From contig CAKUOH010000006.1 of assembly GCA_934668765.1 (NCBI GenBank), forward strand, positions 29,450 through 93,449: a stretch of 64,000 nt of DNA. The letters run 5' to 3'. The first letter of the stretch is position 1. The number at the start of each line of letters is the position of its first letter. This document shows, piece by piece, positions 9,188-18,626 of this stretch. The translations under genes and the position numbers were made by a program. Origin of the DNA: an uncultured Helicobacteraceae bacterium (GTDB taxonomy: Bacteria; Campylobacterota; Campylobacteria; Campylobacterales; Helicobacteraceae). The notes below the pieces were generated by a model. It was not told where the DNA came from and did no database searches. It saw nothing but the letters and a program-made list of their open reading frames with translations.

Positions 9188-9229
9188 TGATTTTTTATTT
9201 TTGCGCAATTCACGCCTAAAATTTAAAAT

Positions 9230-10006
9230 CTACTCCCCAATCTTCGCGCTTTTTGAATCTAAAATGATGACATTTAGTTCTCTATTGCTTTGCGTATTCT
9301 CCGCTCGGATAGTTTGCCCTTTTGCGCCATCTTGCATTGCTTTGACGCTAAAAGTTATGTTAATGTCGCTATTTTTATACGCCACGCTCAAAATATCGCC
9401 CTTGCGCACGATGATTTTGGGCGTGATTTTAGACGCCACGATACTTGCACCACTTGCAATAAAGCTCTTTGCTTCATATTGCCCCAAAATCTCCGCGCTG
9501 ACAGGCATAGTGAGATTTTTAGTGATAGGAATCTGCGTGATTGTAGTGTTATTTTTGTCAATCACTTCGCCACTTTTGATGCTCCCTACCGCGCTCAAAC
9601 TATCGATAATAGCGTTTATTTGAAAGTTGAAAAACACGCGCTTCTTGCGCTCATTATGGCGGATATGCACTTCAAAATTTCCACTGTCCTTTCGCAAATC
9701 CCTATCATCAAAAATGATTTTCTCCAAAGTATATTTCGCCAAATTGCGCTCAATCACAGGGGCGATTTCAAGGTTGCTAATGGCAATATTGTAGTTTTTA
9801 TAATAATCCAAAAATCGCTTCTCTACCGCACTTTTTATAGCATTGATAAGGGCTGGATTTTGCGCATCGTTTGTGTTTAAATCGCTTGAATCTGCGCTTT
9901 GATTCGCATTTTGATTCGCATTTGAATCGCTTTGATTTACGCCTAAATCTTCCGCGCCAAAAGCCACGCAAATCGCCACAAAAACCAACAATATAATTTT
10001 TTTCAT
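9230..10006 (-). CDS. flgA: Flagellar P-ring assembly chaperone FlgA
   Basis: FlgA escorts FlgI into the periplasmic P-ring of the flagellar basal body. The ATG at 10006 gives a signal peptide (MKKIILLVFVAICVAFGA); a GTG two codons earlier sits too close to the AAAGG site. The C-terminal half is the SAF/FlgA domain: EAKSFIASGASIVASKI, IIVRKGDIL, then VKAMQDGAKGQTIRAENT. Between signal and domain is an Asn/Ser-rich stretch. The first codons nearly touch the uvrD stop. Its place after uvrD and pflB fits a motility and housekeeping operon. Confidence 0.92.
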   Translation of the reverse strand: MKKIILLVFVAICVAFGAEDLGVNQSDSNANQNANQSADSSDLNTNDAQNPALINAIKSAVEKRFLDYYKNYNIAISNLEIAPVIERNLAKYTLEKIIFDDRDLRKDSGNFEVHIRHNERKKRVFFNFQINAIIDSLSAVGSIKSGEVIDKNNTTITQIPITKNLTMPVSAEILGQYEAKSFIASGASIVASKITPKIIVRKGDILSVAYKNSDINITFSVKAMQDGAKGQTIRAENTQSNRELNVIILDSKSAKIGE

Positions 10007-10008
10007 AA

Positions 10009-12054
10009 TCACGCCTTTACCACAAAATTTGACAAAATCTCGCGCGTAATGCCACCAAAATTGATTTTTAGCTTTGCATTCACACCGCTTTCGCTTACAG
10101 CCTCTATGCGCCCTGTGCCAAAGATTTTATGCACTACCAAATCATTTTTCTTAAATCCCGCGCTTTGTTTGTCAAACTTCACGCTACCTTGCACTAGCCC
10201 ACATTCGCGCAAAAAACGAGATTTTTCTAATTGTGTCCTTTTGCCCTTGTAAAAGCGCGATTTTACGCAGGATACCACTAGTTCGCTTTTTGCCCTTGTA
10301 ATCGCCACATAGCCAAGTCTGCGCTCTTCCTCAATGTCCGTGCTATCACTAATAATAGGGAAAAATCCTTCCTCTAAACCTATCACAAATAAATGCTCAA
10401 ATTCTAATCCCTTGCTAGAATGCACACTCATACAAAAAATGCAATTTTGTGCGTCCTCATCGCTATCGCTGCTTAATGAAATATCATTCAAAAAATCTTC
10501 CAAACTTGCCTCTGGATTTTGCACGACAAAATCGCGGAAACTCCCATAAAGCTCGTCAATATTTGCCTCTCTATCAATCTCATCTTGGCTTTTATCAAAT
10601 GAATCCAAAATATTTATTCTATCCTTAAACAAATCCAAAAAGCCCATTGTCGAATCTGCTAATTTCTCACGCAACGAATCTAATAGCGAAAAAATCCCGC
10701 AAATCGCATCGATGTGCTTTTGTGGCAGTGGGATTTCGCTTTTTAGATTTGCCACTGCCTCAAAAATCGAAATGCCCTTACTTTTGGCAAAAGATTCTAA
10801 TTTATCTTGCGAAACCTTGCCGATTCCGCGCTTGGGGCGGTTTATGATTCGAAGCAGCGAAAAATCATCATTTGGATTTATAACAAGGCGAAAATAACTC
10901 AAAATATCCTTAATCTCGGCGCGTTCATAAAAGCGCGTAGTGCCGATGAGTTTGTAGGGAATATTTGCCTTATTTAGCCCATCCTCAATACTTCTACTTA
11001 AAGCGTTTAGGCGAAATAAAATGGCGATTTCATTTGGATTCACACCTGAATCTAGTAGCTTTTTTACGCGCTCGGCAATCTGTGCTGATTCGATTCGCTC
11101 ATCAATGCTTTCAAGCAACGCGACTTCCTTGCCACTGCCCTTTGTGCTTTGCAATTCCTTGCCTAATCGCTTCGTATTAAAGGCGATTAGGCGATTTGCA
11201 ACCTCCAAAATCTCACTCGTAGAGCGATAATTTTTTTCTAATCGAATGATTTTTGCGCCCTTAAAATTATCCTTAAAATCCAAAATATTTTGGATTTTCG
11301 CGCCTCTCCACCCATAAATGCTTTGGTCATCATCGCCCACCACGCAGATATTATTATGCGTGGTGCAGAGTTTTTTTAGCAATTTATATTGCAATTCATT
11401 CGTATCTTGGTATTCATCAACCATAATGTAATTGTATTTTTGGCTGATTTCATCGCAAAGCGCGGGATTCTTATCTAAAATTTCGTAAGTTAAAAGCAGT
11501 AAATCATCAAAATCCACCATATTTTTTTCAAGCAATAGCCCGTTGTATGCGCCATAAATCTTTGCGATTTCTTTATAAGTGCTATCTTTTGCCTGATTTG
11601 CCACTTCGGCGGGGCTTAAAAGCAGATTTTTATAGCGCGAAATTTCCGCACCCAAAAGGCTTAAAGAGACATTTGATTTAAATGTGCGCAAGATTCGCTT
11701 CCTATCGTCATTATCAAGCAAAATAAAATTTGCCTTGCGATTTAGCAAATGAATGTGTAGCTTTAAAAACAAAAGCCCAAATTTATGAAAAGTGCAAAGC
11801 AAAGGCGGCGCAGAGTCGGTTCGCGTGATTAGATTTAGCGCACGGGTGCGCATTTCCATTGCTGCTTTGTTTGTGAAAGTTAGCGTCAAAGTGCTACTTG
11901 ATGGGATTCCTACTTCATCAATCAAATACGCTAGGCGCGTGGTAAGCGTTTTTGTTTTCCCGCTCCCAGCACCTGCCAAAATAAGCAACGCGCCATCGAT
12001 TTGCTTGACGGCTTCGCATTGTTCGGGATTTAGTCCGCTTAAAATATCGCTCAT
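10009..12054 (-). CDS. uvrD: UvrD/PcrA/Rep-family DNA helicase
   Basis: This superfamily 1A 3'-5' helicase unwinds DNA in repair and replication restart. The 681 residues carry motif I GAGSGKTKTLTTRL, motif II VDEYQDTNE, motif III DDQSIYGWRGA, motif IV-like EKNYRST, motif V VHSSKGLEFEHLFVIGLEEG and motif VI RRLGYVAITRAK. Length and motifs fit UvrD/PcrA rather than a nuclease-fused AddA. The ATG overlaps the pflB stop (ATGA). Confidence 0.94.
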   Translation of the reverse strand: MSDILSGLNPEQCEAVKQIDGALLILAGAGSGKTKTLTTRLAYLIDEVGIPSSSTLTLTFTNKAAMEMRTRALNLITRTDSAPPLLCTFHKFGLLFLKLHIHLLNRKANFILLDNDDRKRILRTFKSNVSLSLLGAEISRYKNLLLSPAEVANQAKDSTYKEIAKIYGAYNGLLLEKNMVDFDDLLLLTYEILDKNPALCDEISQKYNYIMVDEYQDTNELQYKLLKKLCTTHNNICVVGDDDQSIYGWRGAKIQNILDFKDNFKGAKIIRLEKNYRSTSEILEVANRLIAFNTKRLGKELQSTKGSGKEVALLESIDERIESAQIAERVKKLLDSGVNPNEIAILFRLNALSRSIEDGLNKANIPYKLIGTTRFYERAEIKDILSYFRLVINPNDDFSLLRIINRPKRGIGKVSQDKLESFAKSKGISIFEAVANLKSEIPLPQKHIDAICGIFSLLDSLREKLADSTMGFLDLFKDRINILDSFDKSQDEIDREANIDELYGSFRDFVVQNPEASLEDFLNDISLSSDSDEDAQNCIFCMSVHSSKGLEFEHLFVIGLEEGFFPIISDSTDIEEERRLGYVAITRAKSELVVSCVKSRFYKGKRTQLEKSRFLRECGLVQGSVKFDKQSAGFKKNDLVVHKIFGTGRIEAVSESGVNAKLKINFGGITREILSNFVVKA

Positions 12055-14753
12055 TTTTGTGTGCCTTTGGTGCGATTGTCTTTTAGCGATAAATCCGCAG
12101 GATTTGCTTGATTTACATTTGAATCTAGTGGATTCATACTTGAATTAGCCCGATTTTTGCGCGTTCCGCCATTTAGATTCATTGGATTTGGCGCATTTCG
12201 TGCAGTGGCATTGTTTTTTGCCAAAATTTCGCTCGTATCAATCTCAAAGTCAAAAAAGTCCGACTTAAACCCCGCCTTGTTGATTGCACCAAATTGCATT
12301 GATGCCAAGTTCAAATTTCCCATCGCTTGATGAAGCAATCCTAGCGCGAATCTTGCTTCAAAATTCGTGCCACTATCCATTCGTGAGAGCTGAATCAAAG
12401 CTACCGCATTATCATAATTTCCCGCGCCAATCGCTGCCACCGTGGCGTAAAAATAAATCTCTGAGCTTTGCACTTTATACGCGTCAATTAGCTCATTATA
12501 GTAGGCAAATGCGCGTTCAAAGTCTAGCAAATAAATCGCATTAAGTGCTAGTGCTTGTAAAATCCCGCTCACATCGCCTTGTGAGTTTAGCAATCTATCA
12601 TTTAAAATCTCATCGACATAGCTATTTGCACCCACCAAAAACGCCATATAAATATAAATCTGCCTTGCAAGGCTAGGTCCCGTATAAACCAACTCCAAAT
12701 TTTTCAAATCATTTTTAAAAAAATCAAAGAGATTTAGCGAAAATGTCTTGATATTTTCATTATAATGGCTTGAAATTCGCGCCAAAATCATCGCTACAAT
12801 GTCATTATTTGACGCTGCGACAAGCTCATTAAACGCGCTTGTGATGATACTCTTATCCCTTGTGCCAAGTGCATAAAGCGCATTTAGCGCAAACATTAAA
12901 GGTGTGGCTTGAGTATTACTAGGATTTTGTGGGGAGATTTGCATTTTTAGCGGTGCATTTGGTTTTCCTAAATCTTGCGTGGATTCCTTATGAAACCACT
13001 GCATATCATCAGTGAGATTCCCATTTGCAAAGCCAAGCAGTGAGCGATAAAAGCCTTCTTGCACTTCGCTTTCAAATGTGAGCTCTTCAAAACTTGTGGT
13101 AATGTCATTTAGGATTCGACTGCCATCTTTTTGCGTGAGTTGAGCGCACATTAGCGCGAAAATCCCGCTTAACATATCATTTGAATCCAAATGATATGAG
13201 CGCAAAAAATGTCGCCTTGCGTTTTCAAAGTCATTTAACTGCGCATAAATTAACCCTAAATTATACTGCAAAACCTGATGATTTGGGTATTTTTTTGCCG
13301 CATCTTGCATAATTTTTAGGGCTTCGTTAATGTTATAGCGCAAAATCTCTTTTAAACCCTGCGTGATATTTTGATTGATTCGCGAGAGTAGGACGCCCTG
13401 TGCTAGGCTTGAATCGGCTTCTTCGATATTATTCATTCGCAAATGCAATCCGCCGTCATTTATTAGCGAAATGGCATTTTTGGCGTCAAATACGCGAAAA
13501 GGCGCGAAATAAAAGATGATTTTATAATGCCAAAGATTCGTCATCTGCGAATTATCACTGCGATTCCAAAAACTTTTTTGCGCAATATTTATGTCAAATA
13601 GCGAATCTTTTAGTTTGATTTTTATAGGATAATATTTTGCCAAATCTTTTGCTTCGTAATTTTTCATTAGCGCGTTATAAATCTCCGCACTTTGCGTGAA
13701 ATGCGACCGTTTTAGCTCCACAAGCGCAAGTGCCATATTTGTCTGTATTAAGTCTGTGGGCGATAAATCAACATCGCGAATATAATTGCTAATGTATTCA
13801 TAAGCCAAGTCAAACTCGCCCATTCGCGCATAGATTAGCCCGATTGTAAAGCGATTATCCATATCTGTAATATCTAGCAGTTTTTTTATGGCACTATATT
13901 CGTCATTAAAATTTAGATAGATTTTGGACGCTAAAAGCGCGGATTGTGTAGAATACGCATCGGAGCTAGGGTTATTTAGCGAAGAGAGAGAGTTAAAATA
14001 ATTTGCGCTATAAAAATTTGCAAGGCTATAAATATAACTATAAAGTGGCTTACCACTCCACTCAATCATCGTGCCTTTGGCAAGATTCACATAATAATCA
14101 TATTTTGCAAAGTCATTTAGCTGATAGGAAATCTGTGCGGCATTTATCGCGGCAGCTGCGATATTTTCGCCACTTTTGATTGTGCCATCAAAGGCATTTA
14201 GCGCGTCTTTTAGATTGCGCTCTTTCATCTTTGCCACGCCTAAATTAAAACTAGCAAAGCTCTGCGAAAAAATCGAAATATTATTATAGACATCTAACGC
14301 CTCTGTGATATGTCCGCTACTATAAAGCAAAGCGGCTTTTTGGATAAGGCGTTGGAGTTCGTTGCCCTGCAACTTTGGCATTTTTGTGCCTTCACGCACT
14401 GCCCTTTGCTCAACTTGCGGTTGCGGAGTATAAATTGGCGTTAAAGGCTCTTCTTTGTTTAAAGCACTAATTAGCACGATGATTAGGATTAGCAAAAGCA
14501 CGGCAATAGCGATTGAAGCATATAAAATTATTTTGTTTTTAAATAATTCTTTGATTTTGGCAATAAGCGGGGCGATTTTACCAAAAAATCCGCTTACAGC
14601 ACCGCCCACGCTAGAAAATCGCTCTTTAAGCGAATCTAAATTTTTAAGCGAATCTTTGAATCTGTCTTTTAGATTTGCACTTGAATCCGTGCCATTTTGC
14701 GCCTCATCTAAATGAATGACATTTTTTTCATCTTGTGCGTTTTGCTCGGGCAT
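12051..14753 (-). CDS. pflB: TPR-rich flagellar motor protein, PflB-like
   Basis: A 900-residue protein has a charged cytoplasmic N-terminus, one membrane segment (about residues 74-97, IILYASIAIAVLLLILIIVL) and a long periplasmic region of helical repeats, for example VLQYNLGLIYAQLNDFENA and SFASFNLGVAKMKERNL. Gene order serS-this-uvrD matches H. pylori HP1480-HP1478, and C. jejuni pflB also adjoins serS, as I recall. PflB forms part of the periplasmic disks that widen the Campylobacterota motor, and mutants are paralysed. The name rests on context and architecture. The C-terminus is Asn/Pro-rich and probably disordered. Confidence 0.75.
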   Translation of the reverse strand: MPEQNAQDEKNVIHLDEAQNGTDSSANLKDRFKDSLKNLDSLKERFSSVGGAVSGFFGKIAPLIAKIKELFKNKIILYASIAIAVLLLILIIVLISALNKEEPLTPIYTPQPQVEQRAVREGTKMPKLQGNELQRLIQKAALLYSSGHITEALDVYNNISIFSQSFASFNLGVAKMKERNLKDALNAFDGTIKSGENIAAAAINAAQISYQLNDFAKYDYYVNLAKGTMIEWSGKPLYSYIYSLANFYSANYFNSLSSLNNPSSDAYSTQSALLASKIYLNFNDEYSAIKKLLDITDMDNRFTIGLIYARMGEFDLAYEYISNYIRDVDLSPTDLIQTNMALALVELKRSHFTQSAEIYNALMKNYEAKDLAKYYPIKIKLKDSLFDINIAQKSFWNRSDNSQMTNLWHYKIIFYFAPFRVFDAKNAISLINDGGLHLRMNNIEEADSSLAQGVLLSRINQNITQGLKEILRYNINEALKIMQDAAKKYPNHQVLQYNLGLIYAQLNDFENARRHFLRSYHLDSNDMLSGIFALMCAQLTQKDGSRILNDITTSFEELTFESEVQEGFYRSLLGFANGNLTDDMQWFHKESTQDLGKPNAPLKMQISPQNPSNTQATPLMFALNALYALGTRDKSIITSAFNELVAASNNDIVAMILARISSHYNENIKTFSLNLFDFFKNDLKNLELVYTGPSLARQIYIYMAFLVGANSYVDEILNDRLLNSQGDVSGILQALALNAIYLLDFERAFAYYNELIDAYKVQSSEIYFYATVAAIGAGNYDNAVALIQLSRMDSGTNFEARFALGLLHQAMGNLNLASMQFGAINKAGFKSDFFDFEIDTSEILAKNNATARNAPNPMNLNGGTRKNRANSSMNPLDSNVNQANPADLSLKDNRTKGTQK

Positions 14754-14776
14754 TTTGCGTGAATCCTTTGATTACA

Positions 14777-16210
14777 TTATTGCAAATATTTTTTTAGCGC
14801 ATTTGGTATATCAATGCTTCCATCTTTTTGCTGATAATTTTCCATAATCGCTACCAAAGTCCGCCCCACCGCCAAAGATGAGCCATTTAGCGTGTGTGCT
14901 AAAATATTTTTTTTGCCATCTTTATAGCGAATCTTTCCGCGCCTGCTTTGAAAATCGCGTGTATTGCTTACAGAGCTAATCTCGCGGTAGCAGTTTTGAT
15001 AAGGCAACCACACTTCAATATCCACCGTATTACTCGCACTAAAACCCAAATCGCCACTGCAAAGCTGAATCATTCTATGTGGCAACTCTAATTTTTGCAA
15101 AATGCCACTCGCCACTTCTACCATAAAATCCTGCATTTTATCGCTTTGCTTTTGCGTAGTAATCGCTACTAGCTCGACTTTGTCAAATTGATGTTGGCGA
15201 ATCATTCCCCGCGTATCGCGCCCTGCACTTCCTGCCTCTTTGCGAAAGCAAGGCGTATAGGCGCAGAGTTTGAGCGGTAGAGTTTCAAGCGGGATAATGC
15301 AGTCTCTATACATATTTGTAAGCGTAATTTCTGCTGTTGAAATCAAATAAAGTTCGTGTTTTTTTTGTTTTTCTGCTAAATCTACCGAATCTGCACTAAT
15401 ATCCGCAGTATCGCCTAAAACAACGGAAGTGATTGCGGTGGGATTTTCGTAGTTTTTGGCAGATTTTGAGCGTGAGACTAGACTTGGAGTCTGCGAATGC
15501 TCGAAATCTGCCAAATCTGCGGAAGGCGCACCCAAGACCGAATTGTCGGCTATTTTAAACATATCGTATTCAAATTTTGGTAATTGTCCCGTAGTCAGCA
15601 ACGAATCCCGATTCACAATCACAGGCGTAGAAATTTCCTCAAAGCCAAAACTAGCATTATGCTCCAACATAAAATTTATAAGCGCACGATTTAGCTTTGC
15701 CGCGCCACCGCGAAGCAGTGAAAAGCGTGATTTGGCGAGTTTCACACCCACTTCAAAATCAATCCATTTATTTTGCTCCCCAAGCTCATAATGTGCCTTT
15801 GGCGCGAAGTCAAATGCCTTTGGAGTGCCGATTTTTTTAATCTCTACATTTTCATTTTCATCTGCGCCGATGGGAGTTTTGCTATCAGGGATATTTGGGA
15901 TTTCTAGCAAAATCTCATTTGTAGCGCACTCAATCTCTCTAAACTCCGCCTCTGCCTTTGCAATATCGCTTTTTAGATTCGCTAACTCTCTTTGCAGATT
16001 TGCAGTGTCCGCGTTGGCTTTTTTTGCCTCAAAAAAGTCCTTTGACTTTGCATTTTGCTCTGCTCTAAGCGATTCTAAACTTTTAAGCAAATCCCTATAT
16101 TTGCCTATTTTCTCACGCAATAAATCTAACTTTTTTGATTCGACATTTTTTGCACTTAAACGCTGTTTCACGCACTCAAATTCATTTAGCAGAAGTTTTA
16201 TGTCAATCAT
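14777..16210 (-). CDS. serS: Seryl-tRNA synthetase with an internal insertion
   Basis: SerS charges tRNA-Ser. The ATG at 16210 ([18 protein letters not shown]) follows AGAGGTGCGA; an in-frame ATG ten codons upstream lacks a site. The N-terminal coiled coil (residues 30-100) binds tRNA. Class II motif 2 is [20 protein letters not shown] and motif 3 contains [12 protein letters not shown]. Before [15 protein letters not shown], where relatives have a few residues, there are about 60 extra (roughly 215-275, including [15 protein letters not shown]). At 477 residues it is longer than the usual 415-430. It heads the minus-strand series ending with tmk. Confidence 0.94.
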   Translation of the reverse strand: MIDIKLLLNEFECVKQRLSAKNVESKKLDLLREKIGKYRDLLKSLESLRAEQNAKSKDFFEAKKANADTANLQRELANLKSDIAKAEAEFREIECATNEILLEIPNIPDSKTPIGADENENVEIKKIGTPKAFDFAPKAHYELGEQNKWIDFEVGVKLAKSRFSLLRGGAAKLNRALINFMLEHNASFGFEEISTPVIVNRDSLLTTGQLPKFEYDMFKIADNSVLGAPSADLADFEHSQTPSLVSRSKSAKNYENPTAITSVVLGDTADISADSVDLAEKQKKHELYLISTAEITLTNMYRDCIIPLETLPLKLCAYTPCFRKEAGSAGRDTRGMIRQHQFDKVELVAITTQKQSDKMQDFMVEVASGILQKLELPHRMIQLCSGDLGFSASNTVDIEVWLPYQNCYREISSVSNTRDFQSRRGKIRYKDGKKNILAHTLNGSSLAVGRTLVAIMENYQQKDGSIDIPNALKKYLQ

Positions 16211-16239
16211 TCGCACCTCTAAAATTTTACAAATTTGCA

Positions 16240-16245
16240 ATTATA
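16240..16245 (-). promoter_or_regulatory. Probable -10 box of the serS-to-tmk series
   Basis: TATAAT on the minus strand within AAGTATAATTGC, 30 bases upstream of the serS ATG. No good -35 box is seen. Confidence 0.55.
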
Positions 16246-16265
16246 CTTTAAATCTACTAAATTCT

Positions 16266-18605
16266 CTAAAACTTCCAGCCAAATTTTGCCTCCAAGCCGT
16301 AAGTGTAAAAATTTGTGTTTGTGTCGCTTGATTTTGTGGTGTTAAAAATCGCCCCAAAATTCCCATTCACGCGCAAATACCACGCGCCAAAGTCCTTTTG
16401 GTAGCCCAAATCAAAGGCGATTTTATGTGTGTTTGGAATCTTAAAGACAAGCGAATCTGTGCTATTTGCATAATGCAAAATATGCGTTTTTTGCGAGTTA
16501 TACGCCAAAAATTTATAATCAATTTTGCCTAAAATCGCACCATAATTCCTAAAGTCAAAGCCCACTTTCGCCCCCAAAATCGCGCTTAAAAAATACGAAT
16601 GATACGCTTCCGCATTTAGCGCAAAGTCGCCACCTGCTTCGGCAAATTTTGGCATTGCCAAAAAGCCCTGATTTAGCCCTAAATACGGCGCAATCATAAA
16701 ATTAGTGATTTTAAAATCATACACGAATGCCAAATCCACCGCGATTTGATAAATATTTTGACTTGATTTTAGGCTTGAAATCTGCCTATTTGATTTTATC
16801 TCGCGCGTATGATTTGCAAAAATCATAAATCCACTCAAACCCAAATCCACGCCAAAATTCTCCGCAAATCGCGCATTTAGATTTGCACCAAGCGTGAGAT
16901 TGTGGCTTTTGGTGGCTAGATTTTGCGTGGCGATGAATGTATCTAGTGCGTTTTTTAGGTTGCCATAAGCATAAGCAAAATTTAATGCGAATCTGCCACG
17001 CACAAAATCCACCCCATATCCTGCGCGAATCCCGCCTAAAATGCCATTTGCGTCCCCTGAAATGCCCTGCACGATAAATCCCGCGTTTATATTATTTGGA
17101 TTTGCGCTTTTTGTGGAGATTTTTCTAACCTGCCTTTGACGCGCTTGGCGTGGATTTACTACGCGCTTTGTGCTGCGTTGCTTTGAAAATATCAAGTCGC
17201 TATCAAATGCCAAACTCTCCATTACCGCGAGATTTGTAGCATAAAACGCGCTAAAAATGGCGCGATTTATGTCATTTGCGCTAGATTTAAGATTTGCGCT
17301 ACTTGCCCCGCTAATGGTATAAATATCATCGCCAAACCGCGTTAAAGTCGCGCTTTCATTGTTATTTAGCGATGATTTAAACTCCGTGATTGCCGCCTGA
17401 TTTATCGTAACATTTAGTGTTGTGCCGTTAAGATTCGCGTTTGCAAAGTCGCTATTTCCGTTTATCAATCTTACGCTACCCCCCCCCGTGAGCGTTCCTG
17501 TGATAAGCGTGTGATTTCCAGCCATCGCGCCTTTTGCATCGACAATATAAGTTCCACTATTTGCCACGCTACCTATAATCTGCCCCATTTTGCCACTATT
17601 ATCCGCACCGATTGTAAGAGTGCTACCCGCAAGATTTTGCACACCGCCTGTGGCTGTGAGTGTGCCACCGTAAATGCTAATGCTAGAGTTTTTTGAGTCA
17701 TAGATTCCGCCACCATTCATAGAAGTGCCACCTTGCCGTGAAATTAGTGTGCCCGTAACGGTCATTTTTCCGCCGTTTATAACAAGATTTCCCCCGCCAC
17801 CAAAAACCGAATCAAAAGCATTGAATCCACCTGCAACACTGCCCGTAGTATCCACGCTCATATCTTTTGATTCTAATCCATTGTAGAAATTTCCATTTAC
17901 AACAACGCGCCCACCACTATTTATCGTAAAATTTGAAGTAGTATTATTACTGAGAACGCCTACCGTCCCGCCGACATTATAAACGCTACCCGTTAGATTC
18001 ACACTCCCGCCGTTATTTGTTAAACTATTTTGAAAGCGAATCGTGTTTGCAGAGACGCGCAAAGTAGCATTTTGCGAAAGATTCACGATTCCATCGTGGA
18101 TAAAAAAATTTGCATTGCTAAAATCCGCTGTGGCATTTTGGGCTAATTGTAGCGAACTACCACGCGAAAATCTCACTTTAGATTCGCCACCATATTCCGA
18201 ACCTTGCGGATTTATCGTAGTCCCACTTGAAATTACATTAAAAGTCGCACCATTGCCTACACTCACGCTACCGCTTTGAATAGCAAGTGTATGTGCGCTC
18301 ATAATCGCGCTTTGAATCCCGTTAGCCACGCTAAATCCGCCCGAATAAAAAGTCGTGGTATTATCGCTAACTTGTAGCACATACTGCGAATTTGCCCTGC
18401 CATTTATCGTAAGGTGTGGATTGCGATTGTAGCCTATGGTTGTCGCTTGCCCATTGCCTTTTGATGAAGTTATTGTATCGCTTCTATTGCCATTGAGCGT
18501 TATTGTGCTAGGTAAAGTGTAGTCTGTGTAATTTATGCAATACGCGACATTCACGCAACCAAGTAGCGCAAATCCAATCACAATGCCACGCATTTGTAAA
18601 ACCAT
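16266..18605 (-). CDS. Autotransporter with a G9 tract in its passenger
   Basis: A 779-residue type V secreted protein. Residues 1-23 form a signal peptide (RGIVIGFALLGCVNVAYC). The passenger (about 25-470) is rich in Gly, Asn, Ser and Thr with beta-helix repeats such as NNGGSVNLTGSVYNVGG. The C-terminal 280 residues form the outer-membrane barrel and end in GLEAKFGWKF with the terminal Phe. No protease motif is visible, so adhesion is a guess. Codons for GGG in GTLTGGGSVRL lie on a nine-base G run, in frame at this length. It starts 21 bases after the transporter gene and may share its transcript. Confidence 0.85.
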   Translation of the reverse strand: MVLQMRGIVIGFALLGCVNVAYCINYTDYTLPSTITLNGNRSDTITSSKGNGQATTIGYNRNPHLTINGRANSQYVLQVSDNTTTFYSGGFSVANGIQSAIMSAHTLAIQSGSVSVGNGATFNVISSGTTINPQGSEYGGESKVRFSRGSSLQLAQNATADFSNANFFIHDGIVNLSQNATLRVSANTIRFQNSLTNNGGSVNLTGSVYNVGGTVGVLSNNTTSNFTINSGGRVVVNGNFYNGLESKDMSVDTTGSVAGGFNAFDSVFGGGGNLVINGGKMTVTGTLISRQGGTSMNGGGIYDSKNSSISIYGGTLTATGGVQNLAGSTLTIGADNSGKMGQIIGSVANSGTYIVDAKGAMAGNHTLITGTLTGGGSVRLINGNSDFANANLNGTTLNVTINQAAITEFKSSLNNNESATLTRFGDDIYTISGASSANLKSSANDINRAIFSAFYATNLAVMESLAFDSDLIFSKQRSTKRVVNPRQARQRQVRKISTKSANPNNINAGFIVQGISGDANGILGGIRAGYGVDFVRGRFALNFAYAYGNLKNALDTFIATQNLATKSHNLTLGANLNARFAENFGVDLGLSGFMIFANHTREIKSNRQISSLKSSQNIYQIAVDLAFVYDFKITNFMIAPYLGLNQGFLAMPKFAEAGGDFALNAEAYHSYFLSAILGAKVGFDFRNYGAILGKIDYKFLAYNSQKTHILHYANSTDSLVFKIPNTHKIAFDLGYQKDFGAWYLRVNGNFGAIFNTTKSSDTNTNFYTYGLEAKFGWKF
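17479..17487. repeat. C9 tract in the autotransporter gene
   Basis: Nine C on the plus strand, nine G in the coding strand. A change of one base would shift the frame and remove the barrel domain. At nine the frame is open. Confidence 0.9.
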
Positions 18606-18626
18606 TTGCGAATCTCAAGCGCAAAT

